Of a DNA stretch of 64,000 nt, positions 43,956-58,038 are shown piece after piece. The stretch's first letter is position 1, and each line of letters opens with the position of its first letter. The notes under the pieces are model-generated. The model was not told where the DNA came from and made no database searches. It saw nothing but the letters and a program-made list of their open reading frames with translations. Position numbers and translations under genes: made by a program. The DNA is taken from contig JAJEKV010000032.1 of NCBI GenBank assembly GCA_021234155.1, positions 11,848,099 through 11,912,098 of the forward strand. The letters are read 5' to 3'. The DNA comes from Isoetes taiwanensis. Its lineage: Eukaryota > Streptophyta > Lycopodiopsida > Isoetales > Isoetaceae.

Positions 43956-46900
43956 GTTGGGTTCTACTTGGCTGGATCAGATGCAATTCTAAATTATAAA
44001 TTCCTTGTACTATTATCTTAATTCAATTGAATTATTCTTTCAAAATCAAGAAACTAGACTTGGCATGGTGTCACCTGTTAAATCCAAAATGAAATTTATT
44101 TTAAAAACGAATTTAAAAACTGTTTTGGCTGTAACAGCAGATGCTACATGGCAAGCATGCACAGTCGTTCCAGAATTGAGCCAACGTTCATTCCCTTCTA
44201 CGAAATTTTTTCCTATTCATTGTCATTCGCTCTGGCTTGACCAATGCGTGAACAAGCAAGAGTCTTTGCTATGCATTCATAAGGATTAGAATGCTCATAG
44301 CTTAAGATAAGGATAAATTTATCAAAATGAACTAAAACTGACACCGTTTTTCTACACTTAAATAATGAAATGCAGAGCTTATTATACCAGCTTTGCTATT
44401 AAGTTGTAAAGGACTCATCTCTGAGTCAGATGAATGTCACAATTTGCAAGTCCAACTCGAATAACGCACTTTGCATAAAACAAGAGCGCATGAGCCCATG
44501 CGATCATCAATCATCTTAAACATAGAGTAATGTGTGTGTCTTGGATAGTTGAATCCAGCCAATGAACTTAACTTGAAAGTAGTAGTATTTCTTAGATTCC
44601 AAAACATGGTATCTTTTATACCGTATTTCAGTTCTCAAATTGAAAAAAATTTTCCAATGATACTCATTGGGTTCTGCTTGATTCTAAGTAACGTTGAGAA
44701 TCATGGCTGGAAGTCCAATCTTATCGATATCTTAATGTTGAAACAAATGGTTTGCATTTTTCCTCTGATCAATTTTATGAATCGGTGGATTTTAGCTGTC
44801 AGCAAAATTCAAGACTAATCGAGGAGCACCAAATAGTACATGCGAACACGGTTTTGGAGAATTTTGTTCTCGGGTCGGAGCCTAAAACTATAGTACAATA
44901 TGTGTGAGCATGAACTGAGGACAAATAGTTGTTCCATTTTCTACAGCGATTACGTTGTTTCAATTGTAAAATCGTCCAGGCCATCTTACAAATAATAAAA
45001 TCTAACAAGGTGTTGGCGCGCAAAAGGTTGCAAAGGAGAAGACATTAAGCTATGGAGTAATCATCGAGAACGGTATTAGTGATTGGAAAAAAAAAAGTGC
45101 AGAAATATAAGTAAATCCTCTCATAACTTTCAGAAATGTAAATATAAAGATGAGGCTGGGAGATAGAAATGGAAAAAAGCACTGCCAGTAATTGAAGTTT
45201 GTTAATAGTATACACAATTTCTTCTTCGTCTTGTTAGCCTAGCTCTATGGTACGAATTTTTATATTTTATATTAAAAGATTAAAAAGTACAATGTTACAC
45301 TACTTGTAGAGAATTACTACAGGAGTAATCTCGACATCTTCATTCTCTACATGCAGGAACTTATTAATTGCTCTAGAAGTTGATACCCTTGAAAAGCTTA
45401 TAAGGCCTATCCGCATCGTAACCAGATTAAGCATGAGGATCTGTAGTTGCCAAGAGGCACTTGGAAATAATTCGTCTCATCAAGGGCACTTACAAATACT
45501 CTGAACAGCCAAAATAAGAGGAAGATATATGCACTTTGCTTCACAAGGCCTAGGTATCAGAGCAGCCAAATAGAATGGAATTCAGGCATCAGTACCTGAT
45601 CTTAGCACACAGCTCAAATGTTGCAGTATTTGAGCAAACCATATCCGTAAATGGATTGGTATCAAAGAAAAATTTGGCATCAGCACCAAATTATCTTCAA
45701 GCTTCAGTACTTGAATAGCTTCATCAATCATAGCAGTAATTGAAAAAGCAAATAAAGTGCTAAGAAATTCCAAAGTATTTGCCAATAACCTGTTTTCTGA
45801 ACCACTCCAGCATAAATCAGTGTCAGACCTTGTAATTCCTTTGACAGAAGAATCTTCCTGATACATCAAATGCAAAAACCCGGTTCTTCCTGCTAGCAAG
45901 GAAGAGCAGAAAAGGAAGGGCGATAGACTTACTTCTTTCCAAAAGAATGAATTTTGTTGTCCTCTGATGAAAAGACTCAAAGAAACATCTTTACCTAATC
46001 TTGCAGATCTGTTCTTCACTTTAAGGGTCGGCATCCAAATGGATCTACCCTTTCGGCAAGTCTTTATTAAAGACAAAGTGTAGAAGTACGTCCTGTGCAC
46101 AGCTTTGAAGCAGAATGTCTGCACTTGCATCTGCTCAAGACCACCTGTCTGTGACTGTCCCTGCTGCAGCACTTGGGTTTGCAAAAATACTAGAGGCAGT
46201 ACACGGTTCTGCCCCTTTCTTTGCAGACCACCTGTCTGTGACTGTCACTGCTGTATCACTTGGGATTCTGCCCCTTTCTTTGCTTAAATTTGAGAGAATC
46301 GAACAGCTATGGAGATTACAGTGGGCTGAAAATATGGCTGAAGGAAAAGGGTACGGGAACTTGGATGAAACAGGGGGCGGATTTGGGAAGGAAACAGGGG
46401 CAAATCCGGTGGCTATGGTGGCTATGGGGGCGGATTTGGTAAGGAAACAGCGGCAAGTGCCTATGGTGGACGGAAAAAGCTTCAAATCTCTCAAAATTTT
46501 GTTCTTACAGATCTGGGCGGAATACCTTGATGCAACAGAGACAGTTGTGCTTCCAAACGTCTTGCTTGCTGCCGAAATTCTACAAGCGACAAACCACAAA
46601 AAGATGGCCATGTGTTGAGGCAGAGTCCTTGCTAATCCTCGCCAAAGCAGACCCCTGTGTCAAAGAAAGACAAAAAAAAATCCTTCTTACAGAGAACACA
46701 TCCTCGTTAGAGGATATTGCTGCAAGATTGCCACCAAAAAGATGCAAGATGAATCACTCCATCAGATTTTTTTCCTCAATTCTCTTGGAGAACAAATCCA
46801 TCAGGCCCTGCTAGCCACAAAAGCCAGAAATCGTTCTTCAAGAGCAACCGCTGTGATGATCCGACAGAAGGGAGGGCGACTGGGCGCCAACGGCATCTTT

Positions 46901-49900
46901 TTTCGCTGTTCTCCTCAAATCAAACACTATGGGCACAGGCAGGCTTACTAGAACTATCTTCAAATGGCTTGAATGTACAATATAAACATTGGGCTCACAA
47001 TTCCAAGAAGCACCAAGAATCAGCTTCAAATCTAACCTACCAGCTAGAAATCTAACCTATTCAATTTCATCGTGCTTAACTCCTCTTACTCTGCTTATTC
47101 CTCAAGCTATGTTGCAGTATATTATGCAGATTTAGAGAGCCTAAGCTTGGGATCCACCCAAAAACTAACATAAATATGCTAATGGCTTACCAGGGAAGCA
47201 TGGGGTGCCTCAATCTCGTTTATCTTCTTAAAATCGGGCAAAACTTCAACAAAGATCCTCATCGTCCTTTTGGTACCATGGAATAAAATGACGGCTAAGA
47301 TTAGCCAAATGGCTATTTTGTAGCAGTTTTGCCAAGAAAAACGGCTAAAGTAAATGGAAAAAATGCCCAAAAAAAAGAAAATTTTAGCCCAATTTTTTTG
47401 CCGCCCAAGTGAGTTTTTAGGTTGAATAGCCAAACTTTTACCTCCAGACATATCCATCAGGACATCGATTAGCTAAACCTAAGATAGAGTGGGCTTGAAA
47501 AAATGGATAGATTAGCCCGAAATTCAACACCAATGTATGTACTAACTTTAAGAAATTTCAAATAGGATTTATATTTTTCTTTTTTTTCCTTTTTTTCCAC
47601 TTTCTTTCTTGTTCCAAGTACAAAGTTGAAGCATTAGAGGGAAAGGAACAACATAGTCCCTTTTTTTAGGTTTTTGAACATGTTAATGTATGTTTGTCTT
47701 GATTTATATATTTACAATAAGTTCAATGTCTTTGCCAAAATGCTTGGATTTTTTCAAATTACAATAGCGTGATGGCTAATATTTGCCTTTCTATTTTGTG
47801 AAAATTTAGCCAAAAGCAAGAACGTGTAATGGAGAAAAACCAATTAGTTTAACCAAGTGTTAGAAACTTCTAGCCCCAATTTGAAGGTAGTTTAGCTAAA
47901 CCTATTTTGGCTACACTAAAATATAAGAGTAGTAATTTATTCCATGTTTGGTACATGTCTAGAATATGCCTCTTTCTGCTATTCACATCTAGAGTTGGCA
48001 ACAAAAAAGCACATTGAAGTTTCAATGCATGTTTAAAAAAGAAATCGATGGTATGAATTTCCAATTTACTTTTGGTTTTCCTCATGTCATTATGTTGAAG
48101 TTTTTAGCAGGCTTGCCTAACCCCCACTACAACATTTCCTGCCATTCTAGCCTATCCACATGCTATATCACATCATCTAATTTTAGTCTTTGCCGTTGGA
48201 TCTCCTTAATTTCTAATCAACGACTGAGGAAAATAGAAAAACTCCAAAAATTTACCTTCATCAGGCCCCGACGTCCAAAAGAATGATTACAAAACCAAAA
48301 GCTTCGAGGATTTTTAATTTTCGGATATGGATTTCCACTTTTCTTCCCCTGTTAACTCTGCAGATCCGAGGGATAGGTAATAGCCACAAATTGTTCCCAT
48401 ATGTTTGATTATTTTCTTGTATTCAACTCAGCATGCAAGGCTCAAACATCGTGGCAAGAGTTGCAGGTGTCATTGTGAATTAAAACTTAAGATTTCAGGC
48501 CAAATCTTATCCACAAAGATTCATTCATTGCAAAGGAAGGACTGTCATTTTCTTCCAAAGTAGGAGGCAACATCGAATGCCTCTACATCTTTTGTCTATG
48601 ACATAAAGAACTTTTAATGTCGTATGTAGATGTATTCAATAGCCAGACATAATGTGGATAGTGCCTTCTGTAGCCAGACCAAGTAGTGTTGAAATCCAGA
48701 CATGTGGATGGTGCCTTCCATAGCCAGACCAACAAATATTGAAACAAGTGGTGCATTTTGACATGAGATTTTCCTTCAAATGATGAATGAGTTTCTGTCT
48801 TCTTTTGGAGACTTTTGTGGTGTTTCCTATAGTGGTGCCTTGAGAAGATAGATCAAGATAGCAGCCTTCTCAAAAATCTGCTACTAGGCTCAAAAGATGT
48901 GCATAGGTCCTTTAGTGGTGATGTTTTCATAATATTTTGGATAGACTATTGTGGTCTCAATATCAAGAACTTAAGCAGCCAAAATTCAATGGTTGGAGTG
49001 CATTGAGATGATCTCAACTCTTTCACGCAACTATGAGTAGACTTTGAAGCTTTGTAGTGCAAAAAAGTAATGGCACATTTCTCTATTTTGCACATTGTTT
49101 ACTTTTTTATTTTAAAAAATGTATATTTCCTTTTGCAGGTCATGTATATATAATAGTTCCATTCCATTCACATTTGTTGTGAATACATGTTTTGTACTTG
49201 ATGTACAATGCACGCAGAATAGTGTTGGCATCTTTCTTACTTTGCTTAGTGTAGAACTACTTCACAGCGATGGCATATTTACAGTGATGGCTATGGTTGC
49301 AATATTTGCAGTGAATATAGTAGCAGGTTCAGGCCACTGGTTGAGAAAGGCGTAAGGTAGGAGCATGAATCCTCTGCTAGGTTTTATTGACATATTTGGT
49401 AAGAACATTAATAAAAAGACAATGGATTTCAGTGATTTATCCACTATATTCCTAATGAATTGTGGTAGATCATCATTAATTAATTGTTTGATTCTATCGG
49501 TTTGCCATATTAGTAGGTTACTTGTGGAGGTTGACAAAGTGTTCATGTGCAGAATATGGAATTAAATCTCACTTACTCTTGTAAGGCAACTTTTGGTGCC
49601 AAAAGAATACAAGCTCATATCTAATATATATGCCCATATAACACATATTCCACGTTCTGAGTATGCGAACTGGACATCCATTATATAGTAATATATACTG
49701 CTAGTATTGCTGGATAGTCTGCATATATGATGAGAATGGGATGAGTGAGAGGGCTCCTTATGAGGGCCATTGTTGATACCAAAATAAGAATGCAAAGGAC
49801 AACAAAGATTATACTTGTACTAGGAAAAAAAGAATAGGAGTCATAAGAGATGGACCCAGTGACATGGAGCTTGTGACGCCTTTGGATGTTAGGTCTGTGC

Positions 49901-51518
49901 TCTATTTTCTATGTATTTCCATGTCTTGATTTTTTGTCTTCTGTATGGTACAGGTTGGGATGAATCAATGATATGATAACAAAACTCTTATCCTTTTCTA
50001 TGGAAACATTGGATTGTTTTAGACTGCCTTTCAAGAAAAGCAGGTTGGAACAACCATGATCTTTATAGGAAAAGCAACATTAACATGATACTAGGGTCGA
50101 CAATAATGTTGCCTGACATACTCACATGGAGCTATGGTCAAGGGGGATGGATAAGTGGAGGACTTTACGATAGAAACCATTAACCAAGCTCGTAAGGAGT
50201 ATGTCGGGTTGTTCGTGTGAACTTTTGTTCACTAACCCTATGTTTTATCCATTATTATCTTTTTTCTTGGGTATAATCTGACATTGATATATGCATGACC
50301 ATGATTTGAAGGATTTTTGAAGCTCCTATGCATTTCTTAGTTGGACCTGCAAAGATTTGATTGAATGTTACCTTCTACTATTATTCTATATACTTTGAAT
50401 GACCTTTATGTGTGTTTGAGGGGATGATTACCTCCTATATAACCATATTATGATTAGTATTAATGGGAAGCACTGCCAGGATGGGCCCTGCTTAAAGAAG
50501 GGCCCTTGAACAGATGGTCATGCAAGGTCTTGGTCTTGTTTGACTTGGGGAAGGGTGCCAGCTCTGCTACCCCACAACGGACTACCCAGACTGTTCTAAT
50601 GCTAACTCTTTGATCTAGACCTTCTCCAAAAATGCAAAAAATTGGGCTATGCTGGTGATGAATTAGGAAGCCAGCTAACAAAAAATCAGAATTTAATTTC
50701 ATACTATGCATTAATTACAAATTTATGAATGTCTTGCTACTGCAAAAGCGGCTTTTGATTTCTAATTGCCACATCGGGAGGAGGACAGATCCAAACTCCA
50801 TTCTGCCAGTTCCTCTTGCTTCGAGTTCTCCACTGCAGCTTCTCGGCCACGTCCCAAGTGCAAAAGACCAAAACTCACCCCCCAAAATACAAACCCTTCA
50901 AGAATCCGGCAACTCACAGGGTTTACGTTCCAGAGGTCCTATCCTTAAAAATTCGTCCAGGACCTTGCGTGTATCTTGACATTCGGAGGGGGGGGGGTGT
51001 TGATACCAGAGCTCGGACCTCTAATACTCCTCAGAAGCAACTTGCCCCAATAGTCCTCTCCTAAGGTCTCCCCAAGGCCCTGGCAACGGACGGACAACTT
51101 TCCCTCTCCAGGACTGCGATTTGGCTTTGAAGACCACCTCTCCTCTATGCCAAAAGTAGCTTATGTCCAGCACACTCGTAGTCAATTGGCCTAGGATGTG
51201 GATGCTAAATACTGCCATGTAGGGCATAAATGTTTTCCATTTTTGCAAAACTGACCGTGAAACTTGCTCCCTAAGGTAATTTCGCCGTTTCGAATGACTT
51301 GGCAAGATCGAATCATCATTCCGGAGCCTACGCCATGCCAAATCACAAAACAATACGGTTTCTACACGGTCGCCCGAGAAATACTTATGGAAGAATTAAA
51401 GAGGCAATCCAACCCGATCACAACCATATTGATTGTAATTAGCTACTCTATAGAGTTGTTAAATGAATGGATTAATGCCAACATCCAAATTGATGTGTTA
51501 CAATGCAAATACTTATAA
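43956..51518. other. long stretch without a confidently recognised gene
   Basis: After the Nudix 3' end I see only weak ORFs. A minus-strand 200-codon ORF at 45582-46184 and overlapping plus-strand Gly-rich frames at 46115-46618 match nothing I know. 47180-47900 is AT-rich with many AGCCAAA/TTTGGCT motifs. 48590-48740 has two imperfect 50-bp units around ATAGCCAGAC. A G11 run (50986-50998) followed by TGTTGATACC looks like a purine tract plus LTR start, but no LTR or pol supports it. Confidence 0.35.
46139..46283. repeat. 88-bp tandem duplication, partial second copy
   Basis: GACCACCTGTCTGTGACTGT at 46139 recurs at 46227, and CTGCCCCTTTCTTTGC occurs near 46209 and 46267. It lies in a region open in several frames, so the duplication may explain the long ORFs here. 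Confidence 0.8.
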
Positions 51519-51532
51519 TGAATAGAATAGAA

Positions 51533-53425
51533 TGGATTTTTTTATCTCCACTGAGACCAGTTAGCCAATGGGATTCAAGAGAGAATATGATAGGATAGGA
51601 TAGGATAGGATAGGATAGGATAGGATAGGATAGGATAGGATAGGATAGGATAGGATAGGATAGGATAGGATAGGATAGGATAGGATAGGATAGGATAGGA
51701 TAGGATAGGATAGGATAGGATAGGATAGGATAGGATAGGATAGGATAGGATAGGATAGGATAGGATAGGATAGGATAGAGTAGAGTAAAGTTTTTATTGT
51801 CCACGGAGACGAATTGGCATATGGGATCCAGAAAGGAGGCACAGCAAACGTATTACTGTCCCGGTTAAAAAACCCCAGTCGAAAGGGCTTTCGGGGGAAA
51901 AATCGTGACAGGAATAAGAGTATTGTTAAATTGTATAGACATCATGTGGGGGAACATATGTACACATATCAGGCGAGTGCCCGAGAACCCAGCTAATTCC
52001 AGTGATCCATGACCTCTTGAAGGTATGATTTCAGCATTCGCACCGAGGCCGTGGTCAACATCTTATATAGGGACTGGCCAGGCCAGACTAGCTTAGCATA
52101 GCATGTCCAAATTTCATCATATGTCGGACAACTCAGAAGGGTGTGGCATTTGTCTTCCACAGCTCTGACCTGGCAGCGTTGACAAAGCCTCTCCTAGCGC
52201 AGCTCTCCAATCCATCTCCTCGTCCCAATCCGGAGATGTGTGCACCTGTGCAGATAGAGGCAATGGATCTACGCTTTTTCATGGGTAGATGGGTGCATAG
52301 CTAACATTGCGGGCCCCACTCCAGCATAGGGTTTATGTGACATTGGTGATGTGCCATCTTGACATGTTCTAGGGTGCTGGCATCCTAGAACTTGCTGAGG
52401 AAGCATGCATCAAGGTACTGTTTGAAGCTGTGGCAATCTGCCTCCATTTGCACTCGGATGCACCTGTGCTCCTGCATATTCCATCTGTCCAACCACTAAG
52501 CTCTCTTTTCTCGCCAACAGGCCTTTTCTCTTTTCATGGTATAAGCAAGATTAGGAAGGCGTATCATCCATATTGACCACCTTTTGAAAGTTGATGATGT
52601 GTTAGTCAAGGGCCTCCCTCTGAAGAGGCAAGAAGCCTGTCACTTGCAATAGTATTTGGTATGGAACTGTGGACTTTACCCCTAGGACCCGTGCCTTGCA
52701 CCTGCTCGAAGTCATTCCAAGTGGCGAGGGAAATCAAGGGGCCCAGACCTCGACCCCATACAAAAGCATAGGTTCCACTTGTACCTTGAATAGATGTGAC
52801 TGGTGGGCCCAATCATACAGCTCTGCCTTGTGGCTATTGTTCTGCATTCTGTAAGAGTAACTTCTACTCTGCTGCAACTCTAAGTAGATGGAATTGTCCC
52901 AGTTCATGGCAGACATGAACTCCACCCCCAAATATTCGTAAGTGGATACCACTTCTACATTTTGGCCATGATAATTGAGGGTTGGGGCCCTTGGTTGGCA
53001 TGTGGTTGATATGAGGACCACCTGGGTCTTGGCCAAGTTGATGCGCATGTCAGTCGCCTGGCAAAATGTGTCCAGGGCATCGAGATGGCATTGCATGTCT
53101 GTCTGAGTGTAAGCCCAGAGTCCACATCATCAGCATAGATCAGTTGCTTGGTGACCTGGTTTAAAAATTGAGCTCCATCGCCTCCATTGTCAGCAAGCCA
53201 TCTCTCCAACTAATCAATGTACATGCCAAAGGTGTGGGAGAGAGAGGGCACCCCTGGCAGACCCCGATACTGCTCTCGAATAGTTGGCTCACTGGTTACA
53301 GCCAACTTGAGCATGTCTCATATAATCTGTACACTGCGTTTTGCAGTTCCCTAGGGACCTCTAGCTGTTGCAACCTTGTCCAAAGCTTTTCTCGAGGCAC
53401 AGTGTCAAAATCCCACGATGTGTTT
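51533..53425 (-). mobile_element. LINE, 5'-truncated, minus strand, with pentanucleotide tail
   Basis: Reading the minus strand from 53425: [27 protein letters not shown], then QLIYADDV (YADD motif, about 53120-53145), INLAKTQVV, YEYLGVEF, MLLYGVEVWAP and, near the end, a zinc-ribbon-like CQRC...CHTLLSC (about 52115-52175). These are successive RT and C-terminal zinc motifs of non-LTR retrotransposons. Stops and frameshifts are present. The 3' end (TCCGTGGACAATAAAAACTTTACTC) runs into a (TATCC)n tail. The 5' end abuts element C's RT at about 53423. Confidence 0.88.
51584..51779. repeat. (GGATA)n microsatellite, about 38 copies
   Basis: An almost perfect 5-bp array over about 195 bp. It follows the 3' end of the minus-strand LINE and is followed (51535-51583) by a second short copy of the LINE 3' terminus with its own TTCTA tail. 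ORFs through it (SYPIL repeats) are artefacts. Confidence 0.95.
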
Positions 53426-56230
53426 CTGGATGAAATCTGTGAGTTACCACCCTATAGAGGCATGGAGTGCGAGATCACACTAGCACCAGACGTTAAACCT
53501 ACCAGCAATGCCCCTTACGGGATGAGTACCCCAGAGCTAGTTGAGCTCAAGAAGCAATTGCAAGAATTGCCTGAGCTCGGATTCATCAGGACAAGCATAT
53601 CACCCTTCGGGGCACCCATTCTCCTTGTGAAGAAGAAGGATGAAAGTCCAAGGATGCGTATAGACTACCTTCGGTTGAACAAGCAGACGGTAAAGAGCAA
53701 GTATGCCTTGCCTAGGGCAGATGACTTGATGGATCAACTCCAAGGAGCAAAGGTCTTTTCTAAGATAGACTTGAGATCAGGATACCATCAGATAATAATC
53801 AAGGAAGAAGACATTCATAAGATCATTTAGAACGCGGTATGGGCACTACGAATTTACAGTCATGCCATTAATGCTCCAGCAATGTTCATGAGGCTAATGA
53901 ACGACATCTTCAGAGAGTTCTTGGATGAGTTCGTCATCATCTTTTTTGACAACATCCTCATTTATGGCAAGTCAATGGAAGAATATGTAGCACATTTAAG
54001 GAAAGTCTTGGAGAAGCTAAGACGGCACCGCTTGTTTAGCAAGCTTTCTAAGTGCCATTTTGCTACAACCAAGGTTGAATACCTTGGACACGTTGTGTCA
54101 GCCGACGAAATAGCAACGGACCCGGCAAAGATAAAAACCATAGTAGATTAGCCGACCCCGAAGAACATCTCCGAAGTGAGAAGCTTTCTTGGGTTAGCAG
54201 GCTACTACAGGAAATTTGTAAGGGATTTTGCTAAGTGGGCATCCCCTTTGTCGGACCTCACCAAGAATGTCAAGGTAAAAGATTGGAAGGCACATTGGCT
54301 ATAGAATGTTCAAGCTTCTTTTAAAAAGCTCAAGGAAGCCTTGACAACAGCAACAGTGCTCGCCCTACTAGACTCAAGCAAAGATAAGCTTATAGCAACT
54401 GATGCTAGTAAGCTAGCAACAGATGGAGTTCTCATGCAAGAAGGAAGAGCGGTAGCCTATGGCTTTAAGAAGATGAATGACATCGAGCAACGTTACCCAG
54501 CGCATGATCAAGAACTCCAGGCCATAGTAAGAGCTCTTCTTATTTAGAGGCACTACCTGCTTGGTGGGAAATTCCAATTGGATACAGATCATTAAAGCCT
54601 CCAATATATTTTTACGCAACCACTCCTCAACGTGAGGCAAAGGCGATGGATGGAATTCCTCGAGGAGTATGACTTTGAGATAGCCTATAAGCCAGGTAAA
54701 TTAAATGTGGTTGCTGACGCTCTCTCTCGCAGGCCATTGGAGACTCAGTGCATTGCAATGCCATCTCCACCTTGTGTAGTGATTTCGGGAAAAAGATTGA
54801 AGAGATCTTGCCTTCAAGCAAAGACTTCAAGAAAATATGGGTTAGTCTTTGCAAAGAGGCAAGGACAGATAAAAAAAGAGAAGCTTATAAAGGATATAAG
54901 AGAGAAGGCAATCTTCTCTACCATAAGGACAAACTTTGTGTCCCCGAAACATCAGGAGTAATGAAGTTAATTTTTCATGATACTCACAATAGCCCAATAG
55001 CCGGACATGCAGGGTTCATGAAAACCTATTTCAAGATAAGAAGTAGTTACTATTGGCCTGGCATGAAGAAGGAGATAGCCAACTACATTCGACAATGTCA
55101 GCTTTGTCAGCAAACAAAGGCCGAGCAGCTTCGGATTCCAGGAACCTTGGAACCCTTGGCAGTGCCAACCGCTAAGTGGGAGGTTGTAAACATGGATTTT
55201 ATAACTCCCAAGAACAGCAAGGGGCCACGATGCCTTAATGGTAGTGGTCGACAAATTATCTAAGATGGCTCATTTTTTGCCATGTCGAACCACGGATACG
55301 GCATGGACACTACCTTGCTCTTTGCAAAAGAAATATTTAGATTACATGGGATGCCAAGGGATATTATATCCGATAGGGATCCCAAGCTTATAAGTGCCTT
55401 TTGGAAGGACTTCTTCAACACGATCCAGATCAAGTTGGCTATGAGCATGGCTTATCATCCCCAAACTGACAGTCAAATGGAGCGCACCAACCGGATTCTA
55501 GAAGACATGTTCAGAAGCTATGTGTGTTGGAGTGACTATATTTACTTGGTAAAGTTTGCATATAATAGTACCAAGCAGAAATCTTGACAAATGTCCCCCT
55601 TTATGATTAAGTGTGGTTATCAATGCTTGACCCCAGACACTTGACATAATCCAGTATCTAAAGTGGAAGTTTCTCAACAAATGTTATCTGATATACATCA
55701 GTTAGTGGAAGAGGTTAGAGGCTATCTTCTGGCAGCAAGAGGTTGGCAAAAGAGCATAGCCGACAAGCATAGAACTACAAGGGAGTTCCAGGTCGGGATA
55801 GTATTTGGCTTAAGATTAAGGTAAAGCAAGCAAAGTTTCGAATTGGAAATTGCAAGAAGCTTGCTCCAAGATGGGCGAGACCGAGTAGGGAATCAAGCCT
55901 ACAAGCTCGATTTGCCAGCCCATCTCAAAGTCCACAAAGTCTTCTACGTAAGCCTATTAAAGAGGCACACTCCAAGCCAGAGGAGGTCTTGGAGACTCCA
56001 ACCTTGTTGGAGATGACCGAGGAGCAAATCGAGATAGTTCCTGAGTTAATTCTCGATAAGGCATTTAAAAAGACAAGAAGGACCCAGTTCCTTCAATATT
56101 TGGTCAAGTGGAAGCACTTGCCCGTGGAATATGCAACTTGGGTATTGAAGTAAGATTTAGAGAAGCAATACCCGGGCTTCATGAAGCAATTCGACGACCA
56201 AGCCATCTCCGAATTGGTCGACGCCAACTG
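53423..56230 (+). pseudogene. Element C pol: RT, RNase H, integrase, chromodomain
   Basis: [20 protein letters not shown] to [15 protein letters not shown], frame break at 53829, then the catalytic region IIFFDNILIY, where the second catalytic Asp is Asn, so RT is dead. RNase H at 54340-54560 (LIATDASKLATDGVLMQ). Integrase zinc region (PIAGHAGFMKTYFKI, CQLCQQTKAEQL; about 54980-55130) and core ([29 protein letters not shown]). The chromodomain (about 56035-56165) is LILDKAFKKT, LQYLVKWKHLPVEYATW, with a stop before DLEKQYPGF. It supplies the domains element B lacks, and intact relatives would be natural helpers. Confidence 0.9.
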
Positions 56231-57124
56231 CCAGGTGCTTTAGCTAAGCTTTGTTATGCCTTAGTGTAGGAGCAGGAAGGCATATGCATTCTAGGCTAGT
56301 AGGGTGCATATGCGGGAATCTTGGAGTATAGGCGATGATGAGATACCCTCTAGGGGCGTTCTCTAGGCCAGCACGCACCAAGAGTGCGCATGACCAGAAG
56401 GGTCATGTGAAAGGAGAGCAGCATAGTGGGCGATGATGATACCATCATTCGGATGATCTCTATGCCACGATGCAGGGCACATGCATATGACCATAGGGGG
56501 GTCATGACGAGATATAAGTGATCATGCACGATGATGGGATCGTGAGACGTTCCCTAGCTTAAACCCCCAGGGGCATGAGGCAGTACAGGTGTACTCGATC
56601 AAAGGGATCTTGTACAAGGTAGCACCCGATCATGGGCAATGATAGGATCATTTTAAATGGTCCTTAAGCTCAAATCCTAAGGGCCATGATCGAGTGCAAG
56701 ATAGTAGAGGTAATCTTGAGCTAGTAGTTCGCCTCAAGGAGGTAGTAATGGGGTTGTCCCCTAAAACCATAAACCTATTAACTAAACTAATATAATGTGC
56801 TATGTGTGCAGGCCAATGAAAGGGAGCATGGATGAAGGAGCACATTACGAGAAGACATGAGTCATAATTTTGTAGACTTAACTATGAACTCCTAATAACT
56901 GTTGTGATAATGTTCATGGGTATATTGTGATATGTAACACTTGTGAAGGCTATATAATTTTGTATAGGTATAAATATAGCCTATATGTACGTATAGCTAA
57001 TAACAAGTTGACCATTTCAATAAAGTTGAGTCTTTATGTTCATGTGTGTGATCTTGCAGGGTTAGTGCAGGTTCGTCACCTTAGCGTGATGCTGAGGATA
57101 GCATTATCCTGGGGGGGGGGAGAA

Positions 57125-58038
57125 TGTAACATTCCTCGAAAATATAAGCCATAAATACGTATATTTCTAGGTCTCGTCACCGTATAAGCCTATCATTATA
57201 GCCTTGTACACCATAGTAAGTAAAAAAGGGAGCATAGCTAAGTTATTTACATAACTTAGCCAACCTTAGGCTTAAGGCCTTTCCACATGGCCTCAACTTA
57301 TTGGGTACCCGCCCCATGGAAGCACCCCATTGAAACCACATGGCAGTGACATGGAACCTTAACCTATAAGTATCCTAACCCTAACCCTAGGCCAGTTTTT
57401 GGCTCCACCTATCTTGTGACATGTTCTTCGCTCATCCGTTTCGAACTTCGTTCGTTGCGGCATAGCTCAGACCGACAACCCCAAGGCAGTACGCTCATCA
57501 GAAGGAGGAGGAATCACTCGACTCATCATCAAGTCATGGAGACCCCAGGAGTTGGAGGAAGTTCGTCCGGAGCAGGTATTCATAGTAGCTTCATAGGTAG
57601 ATCATCTGGAACCTAGGATTCCAGATGAGCTAGTATCTTATCTTGTTAGTAGAGCCTTCCTAGAGCCTTCAGTATAGGTTTGGAACCCTAATTAATGAAC
57701 CCTAACTGTAAGTTAGATGCATGTGATTAGGATTAGATGTATCTTCATTATTGATCATGTTATGTTGATTTACAACGTTGGTTGATCTTATGTTTGCACC
57801 TCTTGTGTATTGGGAAGGGGGGTAGAGACCTAGTGGCTATTATCTAGATGATGCTTCTAGTCTAGACCCTTAGTTCCTATTATTATACAGCCTGTGCATA
57901 GAAACTTACCTGGCTACGGAGGCTATGGAATGACTTAGCACTACACAATGAGACTAGTGGCAAAGTGGATTGGGGGTCCCTGCTGAGCATGGCTACTGGG
58001 GACCCATAGTGGGCTAGTCCTATAGTTGGTCACTTCGC
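57125..58038 (+). repeat. Element C 3' LTR, truncated
   Basis: Begins TGTAACATTCCTCG directly after G10-AGAA. Contains a TATA-like CCTATAAGTATCC followed by CCTAACCCTAACCCTAGG (57367-57392), i.e. telomere-type repeats in the promoter position. It ends abruptly at the CACTA start, and the conserved 43-bp block expected later is absent. Confidence 0.85.

Larger units (their letters stand above)
53423..58038 (+). mobile_element. Element C: decayed Ty3/Gypsy chromovirus, 5'-truncated, family of element B
   Basis: Starts inside RT where the LINE ends, continues through RNase H, integrase and chromodomain, a purine tract (57111-57124) and a 3' LTR fragment from 57125 cut at 58038 by a CACTA-like element. 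No 5' LTR or gag. Its RT closely resembles that of element B ([12 protein letters not shown]-type, [12 protein letters not shown]), and its LTR shares GGGAAGGGGGGTAGAGACCT with element D. Confidence 0.9.

Noticed and set aside
45582-46618. Overlapping 150-200-codon ORFs on both strands
   Set aside because: No recognisable motif, heavy mutual overlap, and a tandem duplication inside. They are likely chance ORFs.
50986-51010. Polypurine tract plus LTR start (G11 then TGTTGATACC)
   Set aside because: No second LTR, primer site or pol domain is found nearby.
51472-51842. Two long minus-strand ORFs of SYPIL repeats
   Set aside because: They are translations of the (GGATA)n microsatellite. A 5-bp repeat without stops is open in all frames of a strand.
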